A stretch of 58,956 bases of DNA, taken from positions 1-58,956 of the forward strand of contig CAOJNB010000009.1 of the NCBI GenBank assembly GCA_948439405.1. Reading direction: 5' to 3'. This document shows positions 44,344-51,497 of this stretch, one piece after another. Source of the stretch: an uncultured Coriobacteriaceae bacterium. GTDB taxonomy: Bacteria > Actinomycetota > Coriobacteriia > Coriobacteriales > Atopobiaceae. Position numbers and translations under genes: made by a program. Every line of letters begins with the position of its first letter. Position 1 is the first letter of the stretch. A model generated the notes under the pieces. It was not told the origin of the DNA. It ran no database searches and was given only the letters and a program-made list of their open reading frames with translations.

Positions 44344-45717
44344 GTGTTCGAGCTTCCGCGCGCGGCGACGCGCATCCTCTCCGTGCTCGAGGGCGCGGGC
44401 CACGAGGCCTGGGTCGTCGGCGGCTGGGTGCGCGACGCGGTCATGGGGCTGCCCGACCACGACGTCGACGTGACGACGGACGCGCGCTGGCAGCAGGTCG
44501 CCGCCGCGTGCCGGGCGGCCGGCATCCCCGTGCACGAGACGGGGACGGCGCACGGGACCGTCACCTGCGTGGTCGACGGCGTTCCCGTCGAGGTCACGAC
44601 CTACCGGGTGGAGGGCGCCTACTCCGACGCCCGCCACCCCGACTCCGTCGAGTTCGTTGGGTCGGTCGAGCTGGACCTGGCCCGGCGCGACCTCACGGTG
44701 AACGCGATGGCCTACCACCCCGCGCGCGGGCTGCTGGACCCCTACGGGGGCGTCTCCGACATCGCCTCCCGCACGGTCCGCTGTGTCGGCGAGCCCGCGG
44801 CACGCCTCGCCGAGGACGCCCTGCGCGTGCTGCGCGCGGTGCGCTTCGCCTGCCGCCTCGGCTTCGCGATCGAGCCCGCCACCCAGGCCGCCCTCGTCGC
44901 GGCCGCCCCGGAGCTCTCGCGCATCGCCTCCGAGCGCGTCGGCGCCGAGCTCTCCGGGATCCTCTCCTCGGGGCGCGCCGCCTGGGCGCTCATGCGCGAG
45001 CCGGAGGTCATGCTCGCGGCGCTCCCGGAGCTCGCCCCCATGCGCGGCCTCGACCAGCGCAACCCCCACCACGCCTACGACGTCTACGGGCACACCGCCC
45101 GCACCGTCGCCGGCGTCGAGTGCTTCTGCGGCGGCGTCGTCGCCCCCGAGCTCGCCTGGGCGGCGCTGCTGCACGACGTCGGCAAGCCCTCCTGCCTCAG
45201 CGTGGACGAGGGGGGCGTCGGCCACTTCTACGGGCATCCGAAGGCCGGCGCCGAGCTCGCCCGCGGCGTCCTGCGCCGCCTCGCGATCCCCGGCGAGGTG
45301 GCCGCGCCCGCCGTCGCGCTCGTGCGCCACCACGACCGCCCGATCGCGCCCTCGCCGCGCTCGGTGCGCTGCCTGCTCGCCAGGCTCGACGCGGCATGCC
45401 CGGGGCGCGCGGTTCCGCTCGCCCACATGCTCATGGAGCTGAAGCGTGCCGACGCCTGGGCCAGGCGGCCGGACGGCGCCGCGGGCGTCGACGTGGTGGA
45501 CGCCTTCGAGGCTGCGCTGCGCCGCGAGCTGCGCGCCGACGCGGCGTTCCGCGTGCGTGACCTGGCCGTCTCGGGCCGCGACGTGATGGGGGAGCTCGGG
45601 CTCGAGTCCGGCCCCGAGGTCGGCCGCGTCCTGGCCGCCGCCCTCGACGCCGTGATGGCGGGGGAGGTCGCCAACGAGCGCGAGGCGCTGCTCGAGTGGA
45701 TGGGGACGGGCCGCTAG
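44344..45717 (+). CDS. CCA tRNA nucleotidyltransferase
   Basis: 457 aa. The N-terminal polymerase-beta head carries EAWVVGGWVRDAVMG and the metal-binding Asp pair in DHDVDVTTDA. RRDLTVNAMAYHP and the GGVSDIASRTVRCVGEP neck follow, then RLAEDALRVLRAVRFACRLGF (flexible loop/brain). An HD domain (LLHDVGKPS) follows at about residue 278. The enzyme adds or repairs the 3' CCA of tRNAs. The HD domain suggests added phosphohydrolase activity, as in many bacterial forms. GTG start after GGGGAGGGG. Confidence 0.9.
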   Translation: MFELPRAATRILSVLEGAGHEAWVVGGWVRDAVMGLPDHDVDVTTDARWQQVAAACRAAGIPVHETGTAHGTVTCVVDGVPVEVTTYRVEGAYSDARHPDSVEFVGSVELDLARRDLTVNAMAYHPARGLLDPYGGVSDIASRTVRCVGEPAARLAEDALRVLRAVRFACRLGFAIEPATQAALVAAAPELSRIASERVGAELSGILSSGRAAWALMREPEVMLAALPELAPMRGLDQRNPHHAYDVYGHTARTVAGVECFCGGVVAPELAWAALLHDVGKPSCLSVDEGGVGHFYGHPKAGAELARGVLRRLAIPGEVAAPAVALVRHHDRPIAPSPRSVRCLLARLDAACPGRAVPLAHMLMELKRADAWARRPDGAAGVDVVDAFEAALRRELRADAAFRVRDLAVSGRDVMGELGLESGPEVGRVLAAALDAVMAGEVANEREALLEWMGTGR

Positions 45718-45760
45718 GGCGGCGCCTCCTCCCTCGGCGCGCGCCGCGGGTTGCCGGGAC

Positions 45761-45816
45761 GTCACAAAGCCCAGGGTTTCCTGGCGCAATGGCCAAGAAG
45801 ACCCGAGCTTTGTGAC
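45761..45816. repeat. 56-bp palindromic repeat, unit A
   Basis: Outer arms GTCACAAAGC / GCTTTGTGAC are a perfect 10-bp inverted repeat. The inner arms (CCAGGGTTTCCTGGC and GGCCAAGAAGACCCGA) pair imperfectly. The same plan is seen in the unit at 45918-45975. Confidence 0.85.
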
Positions 45817-45823
45817 ACGGGAT

Positions 45824-45849
45824 GCCAAGAAGGGGCGAGCTTTGTGACG
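45824..45849. repeat. Half-copy of the palindromic repeat (right arm)
   Basis: GCCAAGAAGGGGCGAGCTTT plus GTGACG repeats the right half of unit A (45792-45817) with few changes, directly after it. Looks like a truncated or recombined copy. Confidence 0.75.
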
Positions 45850-45917
45850 CCGGATGCCCCGAAGCGCGTCTGTTCGTGCGCATCGGCCGGATTTCCGGCG
45901 GAATCGGGTACCGCGAA

Positions 45918-45975
45918 CGTCACAACCCTCGGGTCTTCCTGGCTCGATCGCCAGGAAGACCCGAGAAACGTGACG
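45918..45975. repeat. 58-bp palindromic repeat, unit C
   Basis: CGTCAC, AACC, then 16-bp perfect inverted arms CTCGGGTCTTCCTGGC / GCCAGGAAGACCCGAG around TCGATC, then AAAC and GTGACG. The outer CGTCAC/GTGACG matches the outer arms of unit A, placing them in one family. Apart from these units, 45718-46024 holds no gene I can see. Confidence 0.88.
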
Positions 45976-46024
45976 AGACGCACGGGGCGGGGAGGCGCAG
46001 GGCGGCGCGCATGCCCGCGCAACG

Positions 46025-46052
46025 AAAAAAGCCGGCCCCTCTCGGGGCCGGC
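46025..46052 (-). terminator. Rho-independent terminator of the tRNA operon
   Basis: On the minus strand a perfect 9-bp stem (GCCGGCCCC / GGGGCCGGC) with a GAGA loop is followed by TTTTTT. It starts 8 bases after the tRNA-Glu 3' end. The only textbook hairpin-plus-T-run terminator in this window. Confidence 0.92.
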
Positions 46053-46059
46053 GGACGTT

Positions 46060-46136
46060 TGGTAGCCCGTACCAGATTCGAACTGGTGATCTTCGCCTTG
46101 AGAGGGCGATGTCCTAAACCGCTAGACGAACGGGCC
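46060..46136 (-). tRNA. tRNA-Glu (CTC)
   Basis: 77 bases with encoded CCA. The acceptor stem GGCCCGT pairs with ACGGGCT (first pair G-U). D arm TCGTCTAGCGG, anticodon loop in CCCTCTCAAGG giving CTC, and TTCGAAT in the T arm. Second gene of a two-tRNA operon. Confidence 0.95.
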
Positions 46137-46156
46137 ATTCAATTGTAGGCAGGACA

Positions 46157-46230
46157 TGGCTGGGATAGAGGGAGTCGAACCCCCACTGACGGAACCAGAA
46201 TCCGTTGTCCTACCATTAGACGATATCCCA
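46157..46230 (-). tRNA. tRNA-Gln (CTG)
   Basis: 74 bases with encoded CCA. The acceptor stem TGGGATA pairs with TATCCCA. Anticodon CTG in GGATTCTGGTTCC, and T arm GGGGGTTCGACTCCC. First gene of the operon; the promoter is 38 bases upstream. Confidence 0.95.
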
Positions 46231-46267
46231 ATGGGCTACGTCCTGCTGCGCCTTCGCGCGAGCACAT

Positions 46268-46296
46268 ACTTTAGAGGAAGCGAACGGCGGATGCAA
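46268..46296 (-). promoter_or_regulatory. tRNA operon promoter
   Basis: On the minus strand -35 TTGCAT (46291-46296), a 17-base spacer and -10 TAAAGT (46268-46273), predicting a start near 46261, about 30 bases before tRNA-Gln. The -35 resembles that of mraZ (TTGCAA). Confidence 0.6.
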
Positions 46297-46415
46297 GGGG
46301 AAGTTTCGGACTTTCTCGGGCGCCTGCACATCTTCCTCGCAACTGCCGGCGGCGGGTATGATTGACGCACGGTCTCGAGCGGGGGACGCGGGGCTCTCGG
46401 AGCGGGGGAGGCGAC

Positions 46416-47528
46416 ATGGCGCGCAAGTCGGGCGACGACACCGAGGGCGCGAAGCGGGGCGCGCTGTTCCTCGCGGCGGTCCTCATCGTCTACGTGCTCT
46501 ACCTGCTCCTCACCGGGCAGATCGGCGAGATGGCCGAGGCCCTCGGCGGCGCGCGCGTCGGCTGGATCGTCGGCGCCGCCCTCTGCTACGTGTTCTACTT
46601 CGTGTTCGGCGTGGGTGCCTACGCCGTGGCCGCCTGGCTGGACCCGGACGCGCCCGTGGGCATCCGCGACCTCATGAGCGTCGAGGCCTCCGGCGTGTTC
46701 TTCGGCAACCTCACGCCGATGATGGCCGGCTCGATCCCTGCGCAGATCCTGCGGCTCACCCGCACCGGGCTCGACGCCGGCGAGGCGATGGCCGTGCAGT
46801 TCTCCCGCTTCATCGTGTTCCAGTTCGGCGTGGTGCTGTTCGCCGCGATCATGCTGGCGGCGCGCTTCGGGTTCTTCCTGTCGACCTACGGCAACATCGT
46901 CCTGCTGAACCTCGTGATCTTCGCGGTCCACTTCGTGCAGCTCGCGGTGCTGGTGATGATCTGCCTGTGCCCGAATCTCGTCATGCGGGTGGGCAACGCC
47001 TGCGTGAAGTGGCTCTCGAAGCGCGGCTGGGTGCGCAACTACACCTACTGGTACGACGTCGTGAACAACCAGGTGAAGGAGTTCAGCGAGGCCTTCAAGC
47101 GGGCGAGCAAGCACCTGCCCGGCATGGCGGCGACGCTGCTGGTGACGATGGCGCAGCTCGCCTGCCTCTACATGGTCCCCTGGTTCGTGCTGAACGCCTT
47201 CGGGCACACGGGCGACTTCGTGAGCTGCCTGGCCGCCGGCTCGATGGTGCAGATGGTCTCGAGCGCCGTGCCGCTGCCGGGCGGCACGGGCGGCGCCGAG
47301 GGCAGCTTCGCGCTGTTCTACGGGCCGATGTTCGGGGCCACGGCCACGGCCGGCTACCTCGTGTGGCGCGTGGTGACCTTCTTCGGCCCCACCGTGATCG
47401 CCGCCCCGCTGCTGGGCCTGCGCTCCAACGCGACGCGCAGCCTGCACCAGCGCTGGAACGACCTGCGTCACGGGTCGGGCAGGGCGAGCCTGCGCAGCAG
47501 GTACTCGAGGACCGGGCGCGGCCGGTAG
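46416..47528 (+). CDS. YbhN/AglD-family lysyl-PG-synthase-like integral membrane protein
   Basis: A 370-aa protein with about eight hydrophobic segments. It resembles the flippase half of MprF and its stand-alone relatives (UPF0104). Family features: EASGVFFGNLTPMMAGSIPAQ (the small-residue/Pro segment) and AVPLPGGTGGAEGSFALFY (PxPGGxGxxE). Function in most genomes is unknown; transport of a lipid is the usual guess. ATG 46416 follows GGGGGAGG. A TATGAT at 46357-46362 is a plausible -10 (TTCCTC as a weak -35). It converges on gltX with 6 bases between stops. Confidence 0.85.
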   Translation: MARKSGDDTEGAKRGALFLAAVLIVYVLYLLLTGQIGEMAEALGGARVGWIVGAALCYVFYFVFGVGAYAVAAWLDPDAPVGIRDLMSVEASGVFFGNLTPMMAGSIPAQILRLTRTGLDAGEAMAVQFSRFIVFQFGVVLFAAIMLAARFGFFLSTYGNIVLLNLVIFAVHFVQLAVLVMICLCPNLVMRVGNACVKWLSKRGWVRNYTYWYDVVNNQVKEFSEAFKRASKHLPGMAATLLVTMAQLACLYMVPWFVLNAFGHTGDFVSCLAAGSMVQMVSSAVPLPGGTGGAEGSFALFYGPMFGATATAGYLVWRVVTFFGPTVIAAPLLGLRSNATRSLHQRWNDLRHGSGRASLRSRYSRTGRGR

Positions 47529-47534
47529 GGCTCC

Positions 47535-49031
47535 CTACGCCTCCGGGACGACGGCGAGCGCCTTGGCGGCCTCGACGCGCGCGAGCGCGGCATCGCGGCC
47601 CAGCAGCTCGAGCGAGGCGCCCAGCGGGGGCGACACCTGGTTGCCGGTGGTCGCCACGCGCACCGCTCCGAAGAACTTGCGCTTGTTGGTGCCGAGCCGC
47701 TCGGGGATCGCCTCGAGCGCGGCGTCGATGGCGTCCGCGTGCCAGGAGGCGTCGTCCAGCGCGGCGAGCGCCTCCCCGGCGGCCTCGAGCGAGGCGAGCG
47801 CGCCCTCCTTGGCGAGGTTCTTGGAAACGGACTTCTCGTCGTAGGCCAGCTCGTCGCCGGCGTAGAGGAAGGCCGCCATCGGCGCGGCGTCGCCGGTGAG
47901 CTTGGTGCGCGGCTTGAGCACGGAGGCCAGCAGCTCGTACCAGGCGGCGTCGTGGGCCGGCGAGGCGGCGGAGTCGAGGCCGGCGTCCTCGAGGCCGGGC
48001 ATCAGGACGGCGTCGACGAAGTCGGCGTCCGACATGGCGGCCAGGTACTCGGCGTTCATCCAGTCGAGCTTCTTGGGGTCGAAGGTGGCCGGGTTCTTGG
48101 AGACGCGCTCGAGCGAGAACTCGCGGCAGAGCACGTCGCGCGGCACGATGGTGGTGTCGCCGTCGAGCGACCAGCCCAGCAGCGCAAGGTAGTTCACGAA
48201 GGCGTCGGAGAGGTAGCCCGCGTCGCGGTACTCCTCCACGCTCGTGGCGCCGTGGCGCTTGGAGAGCTTCTTGCCGTCCGGTCCCAGGATCATCGAGATG
48301 TGGGCGAAGGTGGGGGTCGGCGCGCCGAGCGCCTCGTAGACCATCACCTGGCGCGGGGTGTTGGAGAGGTGGTCGTCGCCGCGGATCACGTGGGTGATGC
48401 CCATCGCGGCGTCGTCGACGACGGTGGCGAAGTTGTAGGTGGGGGTGCCGTCGGAGCGCACGATCACGAAGTCGTCGAGCTCCTTGGCGTCGAAGCGCAC
48501 CTGCCCATGCACGGCGTCGTCCACGACGACGTCGCCGCGGCCCTCGGGAACCTTGATGCGCAGCACGTAGGGCTCGCCGGCCTCCATGCGGGCGCGGGCC
48601 TCGGCCGGGTCGAGGTCGCGGCAGCGCCTCGAGTAGCCCTGGAAGGGGTCCTTGCGCGCGCGGGCGGCCTCGCGGTCGGCCTCGAGCTGCTCGGTGGTGC
48701 AGAAGCAGGGGTAGGCCGCTCCGGCCTCGAGCAGGCGCTCGGCGGCCTCGCGGTAGAGGTCGCCGCGCTGCGTCTGGAAGTAGGGGCCGAAGTCGCCGCC
48801 GGCCTCCGGTCCCTCGTCCCAGTCGAGTTCCAGCCAGCGCATGGCGCGCAGGATCACCTGGGTGTTCTCCTCGGTGGAGCGGGTGGGGTCGGTGTCGTCG
48901 ATGCGCAGGACGAAGGTCCCGCCGTTGGCGCGGGCGAAGGCCCAGTTGAAGATCGCGGTGCGTGCGCCTCCCACGTGGAGCTTGCCGGTGGGGGAGGGCG
49001 CGAAGCGCACGCGGACGTCGGTGGTGGGCAT
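47535..49031 (-). CDS. gltX: Glutamyl-tRNA synthetase
   Basis: A 498-aa class I aminoacyl-tRNA synthetase. HIGH-type motif: RFAPSPTGKLHVGGARTAIF (HVGG). RIDDTDPTRSTEENT follows. The KMSKS-type loop is KKLSKRHGA. The C-terminal helical anticodon-binding domain extends from about residue 330. The catalytic core carries a Cys pair, PCFC, near residue 108 but not a full zinc site. Whether it also charges tRNA-Gln (with a later amidation step) cannot be judged here. ATG 49031 with GAGAGGAA is chosen; a start at 49082 would fall at the predicted transcription start. Confidence 0.94.
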   Translation of the reverse strand: MPTTDVRVRFAPSPTGKLHVGGARTAIFNWAFARANGGTFVLRIDDTDPTRSTEENTQVILRAMRWLELDWDEGPEAGGDFGPYFQTQRGDLYREAAERLLEAGAAYPCFCTTEQLEADREAARARKDPFQGYSRRCRDLDPAEARARMEAGEPYVLRIKVPEGRGDVVVDDAVHGQVRFDAKELDDFVIVRSDGTPTYNFATVVDDAAMGITHVIRGDDHLSNTPRQVMVYEALGAPTPTFAHISMILGPDGKKLSKRHGATSVEEYRDAGYLSDAFVNYLALLGWSLDGDTTIVPRDVLCREFSLERVSKNPATFDPKKLDWMNAEYLAAMSDADFVDAVLMPGLEDAGLDSAASPAHDAAWYELLASVLKPRTKLTGDAAPMAAFLYAGDELAYDEKSVSKNLAKEGALASLEAAGEALAALDDASWHADAIDAALEAIPERLGTNKRKFFGAVRVATTGNQVSPPLGASLELLGRDAALARVEAAKALAVVPEA

Positions 49032-49086
49032 GGGGTTCCTCTCGTCGGGGCCGCGGGCCGCGTCCCGGTCGTGTGTGTCCATGGGG

Positions 49087-49092
49087 ATTATA
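49087..49092 (-). promoter_or_regulatory. -10 element of gltX
   Basis: A perfect TATAAT on the minus strand in a run of G/C, 55 bases before the gltX ATG. No -35 consensus 16-18 bases upstream. Confidence 0.5.
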
Positions 49093-49194
49093 GGGGGCGG
49101 GGGCGTGGCGCGGACGTCCGCGTCCTCCGTCCCGCGGGGCGGGCGCATGGGTCTCTCTTCAGGTCCCTGCTCCGAATCCTGGGCATTCGTGGGC

Positions 49195-49220
49195 CGAATC
49201 CGTGCGTACGCACGGATTCG
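49195..49220. promoter_or_regulatory. 26-bp perfect palindrome upstream of the nuclease-helicase gene
   Basis: CGAATCCGTGCGT followed directly by its reverse complement ACGCACGGATTCG, with no mismatch. Its left end, CCGAATCC (49194-49201), is also repeated at 49172-49179. It lies between the divergent gltX and GIY-YIG genes. It could be an operator for a dimeric repressor or a remnant of a mobile element end. Confidence 0.7.
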
Positions 49221-49227
49221 ATACCTC

Positions 49228-49270
49228 ATGCCATAGGTTTCGACTTACGCCGAGAGACGGGTTATGGCAT
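49228..49270. repeat. 8-bp inverted repeat flanking 27 bases, beside the palindrome
   Basis: ATGCCATA (49228-49235) and TATGGCAT (49263-49270). The right arm abuts the -35 of the next promoter, so a protein bridging the arms would cover it. Confidence 0.55.
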
Positions 49271-49300
49271 TGAGTCGCTCTGAGCTTGCAGTGTTACATT
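49270..49300 (+). promoter_or_regulatory. Promoter of the GIY-YIG/helicase gene
   Basis: -35 TTGAGT (49270-49275), a 19-base spacer and -10 TACATT (49295-49300) with TGT in front (extended -10). Predicted start about 49307, leader about 62 bases. Confidence 0.55.
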
Positions 49301-49368
49301 CGTGTCTGAGAAGCACACGACCTGGCGTCTCCCACGATACGATTCCACTCGGGTAGACAATTTGTGAG

Positions 49369-51090
49369 ATGCGCATGATTACTGTCGAAACAAACATCTC
49401 CGCCAGAAGGCCTTCCGGCTCCAAAGCGTTTCAAATTGCTCAGGGCCCCTTTACGCCCGGAACTCGCCTCGACATAGCCGAGTTCGACCTGGAACGGGAA
49501 ACGATGCTCGACTGGCCCGTGGTCTACATCCTCGCGAACGAAGAGGAGGCCTATGTCGGCCAGACGACGAGCGTGGCGACCAGGATGGACCAGCACGGGG
49601 CAAACGCCGAGAAGCAGGACTTCGAGCAGGTAAGCGTCATATACCACGAAGAGTTCAACGTGTCCGTGATAACGGACTACGAGCATCGCCTCATCGGTCT
49701 CATGCACGCGGACGGCAGATATCGCCTGACGAACAAGAACGACGGAGTCACCGACACAAGCTACTTCTCCAAAGACGAATACGACGCGATGTTCGAGGAC
49801 CTCTGGGAGGAGCTGCGTGTCCTCGAGCTCGCAGATCACTCGATTGCCGACATCGAGGAGTCTGAGGTATTCAAGTACTCCCCGTACAAGTCCCTGACGA
49901 TTGACCAGAAGGTCGCGCTCGAGACGATTCTCGGGACGATAGAGGAGGGCGTTGACGGTGCCGACCCGATTGTGGTTGAGGGAATGCCAGGAACTGGCAA
50001 GACGGTGCTCGTGATATATCTGCTGAAGATGCTGAAGGACGACCCGAAATTCAGCGGAATGAACATCCGCATCGTGGAGCCTGTCACATCTTTGCGCGAG
50101 ACGCTCAGGAAGACTCTGAAGAACGTGAGCGGCCTCGATCCTGCCGATGTGATTTCACCGACAGATCTGGTCAAGCCCGAGATGGGGTATTCCCCCGACA
50201 ACGGGAAATGCTTCGACATTGTGCTTGTCGACGAGGCCCACAAGCTGAAGCGTCGCGTCAACCTTGGCACGCAGTTCGGCAACTACGACAGGGTGACCTC
50301 CGAGCTCGGCCTCCCCAAGGGCGCGAGCCAGATGGATTGGATCATTGCGCAGACGAAGCTGCCGGTGTTCTTCTACGACCCCCTCCAGAGCATAGGCCCG
50401 TCGTGCCTCGGGCTGACGGCAATGCGCTCCGCGCTCGGCGATGCCCTCGACAAACCCATCGAGCTCTACAGCCAGATGAGGGTGAAGGGAGGCAGGGCGT
50501 ACCTCGACTACGTCCGTGCGATTCTCAATGCGGAGAATCCCGACAGGGAGGAGTTCGAGGGCTATGACCTTGTCCTGCATGAGGACTTCTCCGACTTCGT
50601 CGACAGCTTCGAGAGCAGCTATTCGGAGCATGAGCTGAGCCGCATGATCGCCGGCTACGCGTGGAAGTGGAAGTCGAATCCAAAGAAGTGCAAGGATCCG
50701 ACGGTGTCGGACATCGTCATTGATGGCATAGGCCTGAGGTGGAACCGTACCTATGACAACTGGGTCGTAAGGGGAACGGGCGACCCGAGCATTGCCCACG
50801 AGGTCGGCTGCATTCACTCGACCCAGGGATACGACCTGAGCTATGCGTACGTGATCATCGGCGACGACCTTGTGTACGACCCGTCCTCCGCCTCTCTGGT
50901 CGCAAACAAGGCAAGCTATTTCGATCGCAATGGCTATGCGACCGCGAGTCAAGAGGAGCTGGACCAGTACATCAAGAATATCTACTACGTGCTGCTCACA
51001 CGCGGCATCCTCGGGACGCATGTCTATGCGGCCAATCCTGAGATGCGTCGTTACTTGTCCAAGTACTTCAAATCTGCCCCCTGTTCTTGA
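49369..51090 (+). CDS. GIY-YIG nuclease fused to a DUF2075-like P-loop helicase/ATPase
   Basis: 573 aa. Residues 51-110 form a GIY-YIG-type nuclease: VVYIL and AYVGQT mark the two strands, R72 and H76 (TRMDQHG) follow, and E105 (DYEHRLI) fits the metal-binding Glu. From about residue 178 comes a superfamily-1-like ATPase: GMPGTGKT (205-212), LVDEAHKL (DEAH at 288-291), YSQMRVKGG, and near the end IHSTQGYDLSYAYVI and YYVLLTRGILGTHVY. It is typical of DUF2075 proteins, which are often found in defence islands. Base composition is visibly less GC-rich than all neighbours, and the ribosome binding site is weak (TGTGAG). Likely acquired; a phage-defence role is inference. Confidence 0.85.
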   Translation: MRMITVETNISARRPSGSKAFQIAQGPFTPGTRLDIAEFDLERETMLDWPVVYILANEEEAYVGQTTSVATRMDQHGANAEKQDFEQVSVIYHEEFNVSVITDYEHRLIGLMHADGRYRLTNKNDGVTDTSYFSKDEYDAMFEDLWEELRVLELADHSIADIEESEVFKYSPYKSLTIDQKVALETILGTIEEGVDGADPIVVEGMPGTGKTVLVIYLLKMLKDDPKFSGMNIRIVEPVTSLRETLRKTLKNVSGLDPADVISPTDLVKPEMGYSPDNGKCFDIVLVDEAHKLKRRVNLGTQFGNYDRVTSELGLPKGASQMDWIIAQTKLPVFFYDPLQSIGPSCLGLTAMRSALGDALDKPIELYSQMRVKGGRAYLDYVRAILNAENPDREEFEGYDLVLHEDFSDFVDSFESSYSEHELSRMIAGYAWKWKSNPKKCKDPTVSDIVIDGIGLRWNRTYDNWVVRGTGDPSIAHEVGCIHSTQGYDLSYAYVIIGDDLVYDPSSASLVANKASYFDRNGYATASQEELDQYIKNIYYVLLTRGILGTHVYAANPEMRRYLSKYFKSAPCS

Positions 51091-51147
51091 GTGCTGGCAC
51101 GGCCAATGATGGGGCAGGGTCTGCCATTGACTAGTGGGAAAAGAAAC

Positions 51148-51348
51148 GTGAATCAACGTGACGACGTCATCCGCGTGGACGTGGAGCGGCTCCGCGCTGC
51201 CCTCGTCGAGGAGACGGGGCCTGCCGCCTTCGTGGGCTCGCCGTTCGCGATGGCGGACGTGGTGGCCCTCGAGTCGGCGAGCCCGCAGGAGCTCCTTGCC
51301 GAGGCCGAGCGCCGAGGCTACGACATGCGGAGGTTCGAGGCGCGGTAG
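51148..51348 (+). CDS. Small protein of unknown function
   Basis: 66 aa, unrecognised. It is soluble and charged, with likely two helices (VIRVDVERLRAALVEETG and SPQELLAEAERRGYDMRRFE) joined by AAFVGSPFAMADVVALE. GTG 51148 follows GGGAAAAGAAAC; an in-frame GTG at 51091 right after the helicase stop would add 19 residues. Composition returns to that of the GC-rich backbone, so it more likely belongs with the chromosome than with the nuclease island. Co-transcription with the upstream gene is possible. Confidence 0.6.
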   Translation: MNQRDDVIRVDVERLRAALVEETGPAAFVGSPFAMADVVALESASPQELLAEAERRGYDMRRFEAR

Positions 51349-51425
51349 GGGCGCGGATGCTCGCCCGACTTTGTGTCGCATGCCTGCGCTCCGGCGAGCG
51401 GCGCCGTCCCGTCCGGGGCGGCGGG

Positions 51426-51478
51426 TAGGATAGGGGGACGCAAGTGCCGCTCGGGGGAATGGCAACGGCCCCCGGGCG
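51426..51478 (+). promoter_or_regulatory. metK promoter -10 and structured leader
   Basis: TAGGAT (51426-51431) is a likely -10; the transcript would begin near 51438. It is followed by a 10-bp stem, CGCTCGGGGG / CCCCCGGGCG (51448-51457 / 51469-51478, one G-U pair), with an 11-base loop AATGGCAACGG. The stem ends about ten bases before the ribosome binding site AAGAAGGAG. I do not recognise it as any known SAM riboswitch class. Confidence 0.5.
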
Positions 51479-51497
51479 CCGTCAAGAAGGAGCACCC

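Noticed and set aside
45761..45975. Rho-independent terminators of the CCA gene
   Set aside because: The structures are long, carry repeated GTCAC ends and occur in several related copies without T-runs, fitting an interspersed repeat family better, though they may also stop transcription.
46060..51090. tRNA-anchored genomic island ending with the GIY-YIG gene
   Set aside because: gltX and the YbhN-like gene between have backbone composition, and no repeat of a tRNA 3' end was found near 51100.
51426..51497. Known SAM riboswitch (SAM-I, II, III, IV or VI)
   Set aside because: None of the conserved cores I know is visible; kept only as an unidentified leader structure.
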